Position numbers and translations under genes: made by a program
The notes under the pieces: model-generated
Databases searched by the model: none
What the model was told of the DNA's origin: nothing
What the model saw: the letters and a program-made list of their open reading frames with translations, nothing else
Assembly: GCF_007655135.1 (NCBI RefSeq)
Contig: NC_045129.1
Location: 12,338,001-12,402,000 of the forward strand
DNA length: 64,000 nucleotides
Direction of reading: 5' to 3'
Source of the DNA: Punica granatum
Taxonomy: Eukaryota > Streptophyta > Magnoliopsida > Myrtales > Lythraceae
Shown here: positions 11,348 to 22,974 of the stretch, piece after piece
Layout: the number at the start of each line of letters is the position of its first letter
How positions within the stretch are numbered: position 1 is the first letter of the stretch

Positions 11348-12325
11348 CTAAGGCAGTTCCGGGAACGCATAGAAGCCGTGGACCATGTCCGGGTACCGAA
11401 CCAGCTCTGCCTCCTTCCCCGATCTCTTAAGCCACTCATAGTACTTGACCAGCCAATCGCGCAAAGGGTCGATCCCACCAGCAAACACAATCGTGGCTGG
11501 TAACTCTGCCAGGACAGAGGTGTCAACAGCACTGGGACCACTCACGTTGGCTGCAGCATGGTCTCGGTCAGCCCCCTCCGGCAGGAAGGCCCACCACAGC
11601 CAATCCATCTGGGATACGTTGAGGATTGGGGCGTTCTCATTGCGGATCTCAGACTGTCCGCTCTGACCACCGAAGAAAGGCTGGATCGGGATAAGCCCTC
11701 TGATCTTGACCTGCTCAATCCTCGACTGCGCTGCCCTGACTGCCACATGGTGTGCGAGGTTTCCACCGGCACTGTCTCTGGCGAGGAAGCACCTGGACAC
11801 GTCTGCATTCCTGGACAGCACAGTTGCGGAGTTTTCAGCTATGGACCTAAGGGCATCAAACCCGTCATCATACTGGCAAGGGAACCGGTGCTCCCACAAG
11901 TGGCGGTACTCAACGGAGGCAATGACTATGAGGGCAGGCACCTCACCGATGAGTCTCCGGCAGAACGTATCATAGGGCCAGGATGCTGCGCTCATGGTGG
12001 AGAAGCCACCGCCATGGAGGTAGATGATGACGGGGAGGGGGCCGCTGCTGGTGGGCGAGAATGCGCGGAACCAGAGGTTGCGGTTGGTGTTGACAGTGAA
12101 GTCGGAGGAGCTGATGCCATCAACAGGGTTTGGTGTGGGAGGGGCTTTGAGGTCGAGGAGTTTGAGGAGGCGGCGGTTGATGGTAACGTCAGCGTGGCAT
12201 GCCGAGTTCTGGATCTTAAAGATGATGGAGGCCGCGGCGCGAGTTGTCCATGGCAGGGCTGCCAAGGGATCACTGGAGCCAAAACCGGTCACCTCGGATG
12301 ATATATTCGATGGATCCGGCATCAT
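11348..12325 (-). CDS. CXE18-like carboxylesterase, C-terminally truncated and probably inactive
   Basis: Single-exon alpha/beta-hydrolase of the plant carboxylesterase (CXE) family, 325 aa from the Met aligned with its paralogues; an upstream in-frame ATG at 12355 lies only about 20 bp from the TATA-like site. The oxyanion loop HGGG is at residues 104-107, Ser185, Asp286 and His316. Two features argue against function. The nucleophile elbow reads RDSAG where the two paralogues read GDSAG, so the first Gly of GxSxG is lost. The stop comes right after FPELP, about 22 residues early, where paralogues continue ELLEATQL. RHLWEHRFP also replaces the conserved RLSPEHRFP. This copy is nearest to intact LCB1. 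It could be a recent pseudogene or a non-catalytic relative. Confidence 0.8.
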   Translation of the reverse strand: MMPDPSNISSEVTGFGSSDPLAALPWTTRAAASIIFKIQNSACHADVTINRRLLKLLDLKAPPTPNPVDGISSSDFTVNTNRNLWFRAFSPTSSGPLPVIIYLHGGGFSTMSAASWPYDTFCRRLIGEVPALIVIASVEYRHLWEHRFPCQYDDGFDALRSIAENSATVLSRNADVSRCFLARDSAGGNLAHHVAVRAAQSRIEQVKIRGLIPIQPFFGGQSGQSEIRNENAPILNVSQMDWLWWAFLPEGADRDHAAANVSGPSAVDTSVLAELPATIVFAGGIDPLRDWLVKYYEWLKRSGKEAELVRYPDMVHGFYAFPELP

Positions 12326-12375
12326 CTGTTCTGAAAGAGAGAATTGATGAACCATTGGCTCCCTAACTATGAGGT

Positions 12376-12382
12376 TATATTA
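12376..12382 (-). promoter_or_regulatory. Putative TATA box of the first carboxylesterase gene
   Basis: The minus strand reads TAATATA about 50 bp upstream of the homologous start Met. The paralogues have TATA boxes about 90 bp upstream, so spacing is shortened here. Confidence 0.35.
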
Positions 12383-13048
12383 GGAGTCAGGACCGCCACT
12401 GAAGATGGCCGACTGTTGACCGGTGAGGGACAGTGAGGTTTGCCAGTTCGTTACCACAAGCTGCTCCGACAGTTGCTCCAGGGGCCCCACAAGGATGTAC
12501 GGTATTGCACGGTCCTATGTTGCACTTCTTCGTGGCCATATGTATGGGCTTTTTAAACCCCTAGACTTGCATCAGAGGAAATATTGTATCCCTTCGATCA
12601 CAGAAATTATTGAATAACGTCTTATTTCGTCAGGTGATATGAGGAAGTATCGTTTAAATTGTAACGAATGAATAATTTGATTTATAAATATATTGGTAGT
12701 GAGTAAGTCATGAATTTATATAATGAAAGAATTTCATTAGTTATTTCTCGTCACATCACTGTGAGGAATGATAAATTTTCTCATTCTGTCTGATTATGTA
12801 TTATAATTAACGGAACAAAACATGTGGAGTGACATGATTCCCCAGCTGTTCACGTGCATAATCAATCTAGTCATCAGTCTCATCCAACCAATCTAAAGGT
12901 GGTCGCGTGTTGGCAAAGATCCTCATAAGATTACACCCAAATTCAAAAATTTGTTGCTAGTTTAAAGCGAAATGTGTCCTTGCTAAGCCGCCTTATGAAA
13001 ACCTAATGTTATTGCTGGACTGTGCTCCAAAATGCGAAAGATCTGGGA

Positions 13049-13395
13049 TTCGTTTGGTTTTAGAGTGAAAATATTTTTCACTTTACTTTATTTTTTCTTC
13101 AATTCAACAACGTAATCATTATTTTCCCCATTTTTTCTTTAAATTTTTTTTATCTTAACTACCATTCAATTTAATTTTTTAATGCTAATTTCTCTTTATT
13201 ATTCATTACATTTTTTTCACAATTTAACAACATAATCATTACTTTTTTATTTTCTTCCTCAATTCCATTATTACAACCCCACTTAAATAAATATATATAT
13301 ATAAATACTTTTTCACCAATATCCTTATTTGTCTTTTACCTATTTTAGGAATGGAGTTAAATTTCAAAATTGAACTCTATTGTCAAACGAACCCT
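13049..13395. mobile_element. T-rich MITE (family seen several times in the window)
   Basis: Ends with inverted TTCGTTTGG and CAAACGAA boxes. Inside are repeated CAATTCAACAACGTAATCATTA-type units separated by T-rich runs. The same units recur at 21800-22105, 28905-29235 (opposite strand) and 50045-50655. No transposase; superfamily undetermined. Confidence 0.6.
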
Positions 13396-13960
13396 AGTAT
13401 AGTGAAGCCTCAACAGTTAATATTTGTAATAAAAGTAGAGATTTAAATATAATATTCTAGATTTTTAATAGTTAATGATATAAGGAGCAATAATTGATAT
13501 ATCTAAATGACGACTTGAGATGATGCCGCTTGCCACATCTCCCTCCTCAACCTTTTGAGAATTGGGTTGATTGTGGTTTGATTGTGGGTTACTGGTTTGA
13601 GTTGCTTGGGGTGATTCTGTGAAGGGTTCCTATGCCCGGGTATCGGCCCAAGATCTTTTGTTACACTACTCCCTTGTGGCTTTCCTCATATACCACAAAG
13701 TATAGGATTCGACATGGATTATGGATTGACTGGACGGAGGATCCCCTTTCCCATTTTTCATTTGGGTTCATATTGAATTGTTGTAGGAGGTTGAGAATCG
13801 AGATTACGGTGAAAGGTGAGTTACTCCAATTGAGCTACGGTTATATGATGTATTTATCACATGTATATTTCTTTGTAGTGATCATGGTGGATTTGCCATT
13901 TTTTGAGTTCTTGCAATCATTTTTTTTTGGACATTTTTTCCTCTTATTGCCCAAGGAAAA

Positions 13961-13984
13961 AAGAAAGAAAGAAAGAAAGAAAGA
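13961..13984 (+). repeat. (GAAA)n microsatellite
   Basis: About six tandem AAAG/GAAA units following a poly-T rich stretch. Confidence 0.8.
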
Positions 13985-14744
13985 GGACTTGGTGAGCTTT
14001 TATGAGGTTAGGTCCAGGCTAATCATGAGGTGGTAGGAGTTTGGGACAAATTTGTTAAAGGCCTAACCGGTGAAATACAAGAAAATGCGGGGTATTTTTT
14101 TCGTTTTTCATTTTAGACCCTATAATGGAAAATTGGATGTCATGGAGGATATTGGCTAATGATAGGCACATAAGGTATTTATTTACATTTAGATGGGCAG
14201 GGTTAGTTTTGACAACCATTTAGCAAGTAGTATCACCAATTTGATTTGCTATTCAATAGGAGCACCATCATAGGTTTCCCTGCTTTCTATATCTTTATGA
14301 CGAACAGGTTTGATGATTCCGTTGTCTCTCTTTCCTAGGCCTGTTCCAGGCGTGTCCGCGGATCTAAGCTCCGAAACCTGCTTTTCTTAAGTTCGGTGTC
14401 CGTCACTTGTCAATAGTAAGCTTATTTGATGTCCTCCTTCGATTGACCTATTGGAATTGAACTAGAGCTTTCGTGATTGATTGCTTCACAGACCGACCTT
14501 GAGACCCTCGACAACCTACCAGATGATCATCCTCGAGTTCTCTCTGGCGAAGTTTTGTCAGAAGACAGAGACCGTGGCGCAGCATTGGTTCTAGCTCAAT
14601 TCACTAGTTCCGAATCCCTCGTGAAGATTGTATCTTACCATAACGATGACCTTCCTCCATTGCTTAGCGCTTTCCTTCAATTCAATTACTTGCCAGTTAC
14701 CACTATAGGAAATTATGTTCCTAGGGCCTAGGCTAGTGAGTTCG

Positions 14745-14903
14745 GTTCTGAAGGAAGAACGGTGCTCATTGTCGCTTCAAAGAGATCGACACTCGACCAA
14801 TGCCGTTTGCCTGTGGGGATAAGGGTCTCTGTTTCCGCTGGCCGTTCTCAGCCTCATCGCATCAAGGCATCTAAGGAGGACTGCAGCCTGCTCAAGTGTT
14901 AAA
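14745..14903 (+). pseudogene. Fragment of LCB1 last exon
   Basis: Closely matches LCB1 exon 12 (10676-10846): the shared strings include CCGTTTGCCTATGGGGATAA (here with one change) and GTTTCCGCTGGCC. It differs by substitutions and a deletion near the end, ending in TGCTCAAGTGTTAA in place of the LCB1 stop. No other LCB1 exon is present upstream. It lies tail-to-tail with the second carboxylesterase, exactly as LCB1 lies with the first, so it marks the edge of a tandem duplication that carried the LCB1 tail and the carboxylesterase together. Confidence 0.88.
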
Positions 14904-15262
14904 ATCATTACAGTATAACTGCCAGACCGTTTCGGTTGTGTTTCTCGACTGGAATTCTCTTCGCATCTGTTCTCTTTCGGGTCCTCTCTTTTCTCTTTTG
15001 CTAATAATTTTCTTCGCAGCGCCATCGGTTCGAGCTAACCATCAGTTGTAAAAAGATAAGAAAAGAAACTGCTTACTGTTTGTTTGTTAAGCCCCTATGA
15101 ATGAAACTGGCTAAATGAACATATAATCAAACGGTCAAAGAACCGATTGCCCTGTACAACTGATTGTACCATAGACATAATTTATTGATCATCCAAGAGA
15201 TAAATGCACATCAATGAAACGATCCACCACATATGGATTCAAAAACTGCATGCCTGCCTTAT

Positions 15263-16306
15263 TTATTCCGACATTTGGTTCGATGACCGTTGAGTGATAA
15301 AATCCTTGATCTTTGAAATTAACTGAGTAGCCTCAAGCAGTTCCGGGAACACCCAGAAGCCGTGGACCATGTTCGGGTACTGAACCAGTTCCGCCTCCTT
15401 ACCCGATCTCCGAAGCCACTCCGAGTACTTGACCTGCCAATCGTGCAGGGGGTCGACCCCGCCGGCGAACACAATCGTGGCTGGGAACTCTGGCAGGACT
15501 GAGATATCAACAGCATTGGGCCCAGTGACGTTGGCTGCCGGATGGTCTCGGTCGGCCCCCTCCGGTAGGAAGGCCCTCCAAAACCAATCAGCCTGGGCAA
15601 CAGTGAAGATCGGGGCCTTCTCATTGCGGACCTCGGACTCCGTCCGCTCCAACCCGCTGAAGAAAGGCTGGATCGCGATAAGCCCTCTGATCTTGACCTG
15701 CTCGAGTTTCGACTGCGCTGCCCTGACTGCCACATGGTGCGCGAGGTTTCCGCCGGCACTGTCTCCGGCGATGAAGCACCGGGATAGATCTGCATTCCCA
15801 GGCAGCACCGTTGCGGAGTTCTCAGCTATGAACTTCAGTGCATCGAACCCGTCATCGTACTGGCAAGGGAACCGGTGCTCCGGCGAGAGGCGGTACTCAA
15901 CAGAGGCGACGAGCGCGTGAACCTCACCGGCGAGTCTCCGGCAGAAGCCATCGTAGGGCACGGATGCTGCACTCATGGTGGCATAGCCGCCGCCGTGGAA
16001 GTAGACGATGAGCGGGAGAGGGCCGCTGCCGGCCGCAGTGGAGGCGTCGGGGACGAAGAGGCGGAACCAGAGGTTGCGACTGGGGTCGACAGTGAAGTCG
16101 GAGGAGCTAATGCCGTGGACGGGCTTCGGGTTGGGAGAGGATTTGAGGTCGATGATATTGAGGAAGCCGCGGTTGACGGTGCCGTCAGGGCGCAAGGCCA
16201 TGTCCCGTAACTTCAAGAGAACGTTGACCGCGGCACGACTCAACCATGGTACGGCCGCCAAGGCATCACGATGACCGGAATCCGTAGCCTCCGATGGTTT
16301 TGTCAT
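15263..16306 (-). CDS. CXE18: Carboxylesterase, CXE18-like (intact copy)
   Basis: Intronless plant CXE-family alpha/beta-hydrolase expected to hydrolyse carboxylic esters; the substrate is not known. From the Met at 16306 it is 347 aa. I prefer this start because it aligns with the third copy (SEATDSG following) and leaves about 90 bp to a TATA box, although the frame stays open upstream to 16420. HGGG at residues 104-107, GDSAGG with nucleophile Ser183, Asp285 in GVDPLHDW and His315 in MVHGF are all present. Gibberellin receptors of the related GID1 group lack the catalytic His; here it is kept, so an esterase is likely. Closest in memory to Arabidopsis CXE18 (MPNP, INRRF, SRCF motifs). Paired with an LCB1 exon fragment downstream. 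Confidence 0.9.
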   Translation of the reverse strand: MTKPSEATDSGHRDALAAVPWLSRAAVNVLLKLRDMALRPDGTVNRGFLNIIDLKSSPNPKPVHGISSSDFTVDPSRNLWFRLFVPDASTAAGSGPLPLIVYFHGGGYATMSAASVPYDGFCRRLAGEVHALVASVEYRLSPEHRFPCQYDDGFDALKFIAENSATVLPGNADLSRCFIAGDSAGGNLAHHVAVRAAQSKLEQVKIRGLIAIQPFFSGLERTESEVRNEKAPIFTVAQADWFWRAFLPEGADRDHPAANVTGPNAVDISVLPEFPATIVFAGGVDPLHDWQVKYSEWLRRSGKEAELVQYPNMVHGFWVFPELLEATQLISKIKDFITQRSSNQMSE

Positions 16307-16397
16307 CTCGTCTGAGTTGAACAAGACAAGAATTAACTGACAAACCGCTGCTTGTCGGGGAGCATATGGCATCGGGTCTCTGAGACCGAAGCTAACA

Positions 16398-16403
16398 TAT
16401 ATA
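16398..16403 (-). promoter_or_regulatory. Putative TATA box of the second carboxylesterase gene
   Basis: The minus strand reads CTTATATATG, about 90 bp upstream of the chosen start codon. The third copy has a TATA box at nearly the same distance. Confidence 0.5.
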
Positions 16404-16420
16404 AGAACTGGGAAGGCCAA

Positions 16421-18180
16421 TGCTGGTCCGATGACCGTTGATGGACTGAACTTCCCTTTTTATTATTATTATTATTTTTTTAAAAAAAATTTAAATGAGG
16501 ATAAGGGGGGTATACAGATCAGTTTGACGAACACCTCGATTAATTCTCTTTTTTTTTTATGATTTAAAATTACGTGATCCAATAATTCATGTAGCCTTCC
16601 ACGAAGGGGACTTGGAACTGTCAGTCCAACCCATAAGGCTGGTGATGGACTGACTGATTATAGGAAGTGGTAATTATTGAAGAGATGATTATATATTCAT
16701 GTTTGTGTCCTCCAACTGCGATTATTGCATTAAAGAAAAACCTGCATTCCTAATCGGACTACTTGTACCTTTTTGTTAGTTATTTATGATTTTTCTTTCA
16801 TTGTAAAAAGCATTGAGCATCCCTTATAATCGAAAAAAAAAAAACCTACACTCCTACCTAATTAAAGAGAGTACAGCTCGTCTGGTGACCAAGAGATTCC
16901 ATGTTGGATACTCATGTGGAACAACCTGTGTCCCTTCATAAGGTATATTTATAATTTCCATTTCATTGTACTAGGTTCATAACATCCTTTATAATCGAAA
17001 AAAAACTTACACACACATCTAATTTTCAAAAAGAAAAAGGTGGGAGACTTTTATGAATAGATTAAAATTGCAAAAGATGAGAAAGCATAGTACAATTAAA
17101 AATGTTCATATGAAGTTTTAAATTAGATTTTTCCTAATGAGATTGCTTGTGCCCAAAATTTAAATTTTTATTTATTTGTAGTAAGTCATGAGTCTCTTTT
17201 ATAATATAAAAATTGTGAAAATATTGTTCTTACAATTTCGAGAATTGGGGATTTAAAATTCACTTTCCCCCTCAATAAATACGCTTTTCAAGACTCAAAT
17301 TTATATTCTTCTCTTTACGGGGTTGAGATTGTTTACAACTTCAGTGTACAATTAGTTAATCATTCTCAGCCAACTCTAATATCCTAAAAAACTTTAAAAA
17401 AGACCTAAAAAAATCGAAATCCTAATTTTAACAATCACAATTCTTTTCTTTTTCTTTTCTCCTCATTATTCATGAAGATTTTATTGAAATAATTCGCCAA
17501 CAAGAAGCTACCATTAAATTTCTGTTTCAACTATTAATCTAATTCTTGAAACATGAAAAGAATTTAGAGCATGAAACTCTTCTTTTTCTAAATATAAAAA
17601 GTTGCAATTTGCTCCTCTTTGAATTTGGCCACATACTGTCCGTGATTTTGGTAAAATAACCATACTAGGTGCATCCCTGCCGTCGCGAGGTGGAAAATTT
17701 TCTGTCTATCTTTTGATTTATCATACTAGTTTATGTCATATAGTGTATTAGTGAAAATCATGATAAAACAACTTGTATGAAGAAACTATTAACTCTTTAT
17801 TGCCAGTAAACGATACAAACATTTTACAAGATTAAACTAATTAATTTATCATCTTTTTATACTTCTTATCTTATACTATCATTTAAGCATGCAAGAGTTG
17901 ATTTTGTAACTACCTCCTTATTTATAGGATAGTTGAAAGTAAAGGATACCCTTTTATTTCCGGTTTAAATATCATCAATACTACTAAAAATGTAAAATGT
18001 AAACTAAAAATAAAAATACAGGGATAAAAATATAAAATTATTCAAATTTTAAATACATTCATCATCTTTCTCCTCCCTCCTCTCCTTTTGACGCACGTCC
18101 CACTCCCATCCAACTTTCGCTCTTCAATGTTCCCTCGCTCTCTGAGGTTAATGCCTTCCTTTCTCACATCATTTATAAAA
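16421..18180. other. AT-rich intergenic stretch, no gene seen
   Basis: Upstream region of the second carboxylesterase. A short direct repeat (TTCATTGTA ... CCTTTATAATCGAAAAAAAA) occurs at about 16797-16845 and again at 16962-17008. Otherwise AT-rich without a credible frame. Confidence 0.5.
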
Positions 18181-18921
18181 GGATTAATAACAAAAAAAAA
18201 AAAACATAAACTTCTCACATTTCAATAATTTTAACATGAATAATTTTTTTAACCTAAAAATACACAAACTGTCGATTTGATAATAATTCTAACACTTCGT
18301 TCAATTGTTTATAATTTGAATGAAAATTGCGAACGTGTAGGTCGAATGAGACCCGCCGAATGTTTTTAATAATAAATTTATTTGAAAAAAATACAAAAAA
18401 AAAGAAAAAAATCCAAAATCGAGGAGGAGGAGCAGTGGGGGCCTCGTAGGAGGCCACCACCCCACCGATTGGGATCGCTGGTTATCCCAATTGGGGGGTG
18501 GTGGCCCCACTCATCGGAATCGAGAGAATCCCCAATTTGGGAGTTATCCCAATTCCGAAGGGTGGAGGCCTAAAGTCTGGCCACGACCTCTCCCTAATTG
18601 GAGTTGTTGACGCCCTCTGTGGTAGCTGACGACCACAATCGGATGGGTGGTGGCCTGTAACGAGGCCCCCACCATCGGATACCACCCCTCCCCGATTTTG
18701 CTTTTCTTTTTAATTTCTTTTTTTATATATTTTGAAATAATTTTATTATTAAAAAAATATGATGGGTCTCCCTCGATCTACACATCAACAATTTTCGTCC
18801 AAATTAATGGAAAAATTTGACGCTGTCAAATTGAAAGTTTGTGTATTTTTAGATTAAGAAAAAAAGTGCATGCCATAATTGTTAAAATGTGAAAAGTTTG
18901 TATTTTTTATGTTATTAACCG
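18181..18921. mobile_element. Long-arm foldback MITE, Mutator type (9-bp TSD)
   Basis: About 200-bp inverted arms: TACACAAACTGTCGATTTGA at about 18261 pairs with TCAAATTGAAAGTTTGTGTA at about 18826. The perfect 9-bp duplication TTTATAAAA lies at 18172-18180 and 18922-18930. The core (18420-18700) is GC-rich, with inverted GTGGTGG/CCACCAC-like parts and no gene. Same architecture as 4820-5550. Confidence 0.85.
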
Positions 18922-18930
18922 TTTATAAAA

Positions 18931-21100
18931 TCCAATAGTAATTTTTGTAAATACTTCTAAATTATATTTCTTATGAATTTTTTATTTAATATCAATTACG
19001 ATTTATATTTCGCCTATCATAGAGCGGATGTAAATTGTAAAATAATTTAAATAAAAGAGAGAATTTGAAGGACTATATTTTCCACTTGACATATTGTTCT
19101 TTTCTTTTTCTTTCCTCTCGCATGTCGTCAGTATCTCCTTCTTTTGCTCTCTCCTCTAAGTTGGCTTGGACTAGGGAAGGACTACTACGATCACGATCAC
19201 ATAACATGTCCCGAACTCATCAGACGGCGTAGTGTGGTGCCCCAGCTTTCTATCTCGCCATCTGTATGAGAAAGTCTTATACCTAAAGTGTATACCTTAT
19301 GGCAATGTCACGAACTAATAAGGGAAGAGCAGAAGCACCACGTGACGGGTTCTGGACGGTCGATCTCTTTTCCCTGAATTTATTGATCGGCCAAACAATT
19401 CATTGTAGTTGTCTGGTCCCTCCATTTTCTTTCTCTTGGCTAAGTTATATACTTACTCCATGCTAAGTAGTTTGCAGACACAGCTGTCTGGTCCCTCATA
19501 CAAAAAATATACTAATAAACGAATAAATAAATACAGAAGAACCAAATATTGCAATTATTATCCAAATCAAACATAAAAAAAATTGAGTGCCAAAGCGATA
19601 GGAGAGCCATATATACATCTTTTTTTAAATAGATTTTCTATAGATATTCTTTTAATAGATAGAGCCGTATATAAATGTGTCTGTATTTTGTGAGTAGGTA
19701 GTGAATTCAATTTCAAATATTGGCCCAGTTGATATAGGTACGATTTTCTTTTTTTCGCATGAACATAGTGATACCAGTGATGAATTTCTTCACTGATTTT
19801 CTATCTTATCTATGTTATTATGTCAATTACTATCTTCTAAAAAAATAGTTTAATACCTGAGAAATCAAATAAGGTCTGACTGTATAGTAAAACTGTTGAT
19901 TATCCGGGATTGGATAATCACGATGCTTGTATGGTATTAACTATTAAGCTGACATTTTTACCTGTTAATTAATTTAATTTATATTTTCAATTTTAAAATG
20001 TACAATCACAATTTAATAGGTTATAAATGGCCCTTAATTTGAAAAAATAGAAATTTACTTGTAGTGTATGCCACCTTTTAAGTGCTAATAGGTTAGGCTG
20101 ACAAGCACTATTTGAACAGCTACTGAATCTATATATTTATGTATCTATATATAATATATAATTGCTGGGTCATTCTCCTTTACACGTCATTAACCGATTT
20201 TTCGTTTCCCAAAATGTAATAGATTTACCATAACTTCACCAGAATTTATTTATTAGTATAAGTTCACATAATACACAAGTCAAATTACTATCAGCAAAAA
20301 AAGGTCAAAATTCGTATCTTATGAACTTTTTCCCTCAATTTCTTAATTAAAAAAGAACACTTACTTTTCAAAAAATTATTAATAAGTAATAGTAAAAAAA
20401 TCTATTCTAATGGTAAAAGTAAAAGAATGAATATCAAATTTTAAATGGTGAGACAGTAATCTATATAATTACAAAAATGAGAAGAAGAGTATTCGTCTCA
20501 CCTTCACTTTCCTAAAACGCCATTAATGAAACATATTTAGTTAATGAAAATTAATAAATTAAAGTTAAAATTGTAATTCTACTTCAGTAACTATCCAACG
20601 AACCCCTCTTCCTGTCTCCCACTAATCCGCTTTCCTTTCCATGCATTTCTTCTATTTTCATTCGTTAACTCACACAATTTACTTCTAATTTTTTAATTTT
20701 GTTTTCATCTACATTTTCAACTACCTTAATCAAAAAATTAATTTCACCCGGGCACTTCTCAAATTTGATCAGCCAATTTTGGATTTTTATTTTCTTATGA
20801 TGTATTATTGTTCTTATCTTAATTTGTAATTTTTGTTTTTGGCAAGTATCTTAATTTGTAATTCGATAATTAGTATTTTATTATTATACGTAGCCTGGGT
20901 CGCATCTGGTTTTAACTGGCTAGTGTCACCACCTAGCCATGGTTATGTGGAGACACGGGTGCATTGAATACTTTATCCTCACGCAAACAATATTGTTGCA
21001 GTTCTAGTTCTAGACTTCGCTCCATTGGAGACTTTAGGATGACTCCCGAGCTAGAGTTGATCCCTTAGGTTGCTCAATATGATCAACTCCTCGCAAATCT
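18931..21100. other. AT-rich intergenic stretch, no gene seen
   Basis: No coding frame with family resemblance. Composition is strongly AT-rich with poly-A/T runs; scattered repeat debris is likely. Confidence 0.5.
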
Positions 21101-21300
21101 TCACAAAATTTCTCATAATCTTGCACCCTTAGGCACTTGTTGGAGCTGCCTGCAAGAGGATACGAATCGACCCCTGCACGTTCTCCGAGATTGCCCCGCC
21201 GTAACTAGAGTCATATTGAAACATAACCACGTATTTTCCTGTCGAAATCTCCATCACTTGTTGTTCATTAATATGTGCCTTCATGCTTCTTCATGGATGG
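21060..21300 (+). pseudogene. Possible LINE reverse-transcriptase zinc-binding relic
   Basis: One frame reads NLAPLGTCWSCLQE, then PLHVLRDCPAVTRV. The C-x2-C, then H-x-L-x-D-CP pattern is that of the zinc-binding region (zf-RVT) found between reverse transcriptase and RNase H in plant LINEs. The frame is short and stops soon after, and no reverse transcriptase lies upstream, so it is a relic at most. Confidence 0.45.
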
Positions 21301-21799
21301 TTTAGCTGATCTGTTATTTTTGGTGTACTCCAAAAACCTATTTGTTGGCCAGTCTGGTCAAACAGGAGCTGTCCCAGAGAATCGAGGACTTAAAACCAAA
21401 CCTTAATACGATTAGTTTTATTTTATATAATTACCCAAATTTTAAACTTTAATTTTTCTAGATTTTCTGCAATTAATGCAAAAATAATAATTTGATTTTG
21501 CTAATTGACATATTTAAATTCTTACAATTTATAGAAATAATGATATATATTAAATCAAAATTAAAATTTATATAAATTAAGAGGATGGAAGAATAGAAAT
21601 ATGGACTTGAGCTTGGGAATTGATTCAATTAATTGCGAAAAGGAACACTTTATGGGAAGGAATTTATTTTATAGCTTGAATGCTTCTGAAAAGAAAAGGA
21701 AAAAAAAAAAGAATTATTTTTGTTTTTTGGGCGAACAGAATGATTTTGACTTTGTTCTTGCTGGCAACAACCATGAAATTAGAAGGCTTTCTTTGGAAA

Positions 21800-22105
21800 T
21801 GAAGTGATTTTCTTTTACTTTCTCCACTTAACTCCACTTGTCTTCAATTTAACAACATAATAATTACTTTTTTCCTTTTTCTTTAATCATTCAATTCAAT
21901 TTTTAATGCTAAATCATCTCAACTATTCATTATTTTTTTTCACAATTCAACAATATAATCATTACTTTATCTCAACTGTTCATTACTTTTTCCTTCTTTT
22001 TTTTCATAATTCAACAATACAATCTTTACAACTCTAAATAAATATAATTATTTATAGAGGGAATAGAGTGAAGTCCCTAATTCATTCCCAAACAAAGTCT
22101 AGATA
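21800..22105. mobile_element. T-rich MITE copy
   Basis: Contains the CAATTTAACAACATAATAATTA units and spacing of the copy at 13049-13395, and ends with a CAAACAAAG box. The boundaries are approximate. Confidence 0.55.
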
Positions 22106-22970
22106 GGTGAAATGAATCGATTATATGACATATTTAATTTTTAGTAGGAATCTGCGTACACATTTCGATATATATTACTTAAGACGTAAATATAAAGATT
22201 TATTTTTTCCCATTTCCATTTTTCTGTCACTCATGGTCGTTGGTGGCCCCTGATGTCACTTATGACCTCGGAGAGCAATAGCTGCCAATGGGGCCCCTCA
22301 CCCCACAATCAAAGAGATTCATCATCTGATCGTGGAGTTTTGCAGGGTTCTCTCAAGATTTTAGTTTGCTTAATTATTTTATTTTGAGAGTTCGTCATCC
22401 GATCGTGGAGGTCGACTCAAAGATTGTTTAAACATAAAGACTAGAAAGGGTGCAAGGGCTTGTGCCCCTTCCATATTTGACTTGTTGGTCGGTTGGAGCC
22501 ACTGGAAAATTTCTGTTCAGGCACCAATAAAATGTTCAAAGTTCATGTTACCGCAAGGGAATATGTATGAAACAAAATGAATAGGGAGGAGAAGGGCCCA
22601 TCGGAAAAATGAACACGAAATCTCTTAATACCTTGAAAAGAACATCTAGTGTTGCATCACATCTCCTTTCTCCTCTTAACACTAATTCGATTAATGGGTG
22701 AGACCGAGTTGAGTAGCGAATCAATCGAGTTGGCTAAATGAACTGACAATAGCCGTAAGAAAGTCGGATAAATTGTATCTAGTCTCAACAGGTCTTGCTT
22801 AGGAAATATTGTATGCCTTCGATATCAATCATAAAGGAATAGGAAACTTCCTTTTATTTTTTTGGTTATGAAACGGGGGCAAATGCCCAGAATCAATCAT
22901 ATAACAATGACCGAGATATGATGGTCCCAGCTAAATTGCCTGACAGTAAAAGATCTGAGGGGGTCTTTGA
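22106..22970. other. Intergenic, no gene seen
   Basis: Mixed-composition sequence. Short phrases such as TCATC(T/C)GATCGTGGAG repeat at about 22320 and 22394, but no frame is convincing. Confidence 0.4.
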
Positions 22971-22974
22971 TAGC

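Larger units (their letters stand above)
12400..14744. other. Intergenic region between carboxylesterase copies, repeats only
   Basis: Apart from the MITE at 13049-13395 and a GAAA microsatellite near 13961, there is no recognisable gene. An open frame at 13632-14036 has low-complexity translation and no family resemblance. Another at 14477-14731 (TDLETLDNLPDD at its start) runs up to the LCB1 fragment. I do not recognise it; it may be a captured exon or chance. Confidence 0.5.

Noticed and set aside
11558..12301. A 247-codon open frame on the + strand over the first carboxylesterase gene
   Set aside because: It is antisense to a well-supported family member, has no family resemblance, and equivalent + strand frames occur across the paralogues because of shared codon bias.
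13632..14036. A 134-codon + strand frame
   Set aside because: Low-complexity translation rich in Phe/Leu and ending in a GAAA microsatellite; no start context or splice partners.
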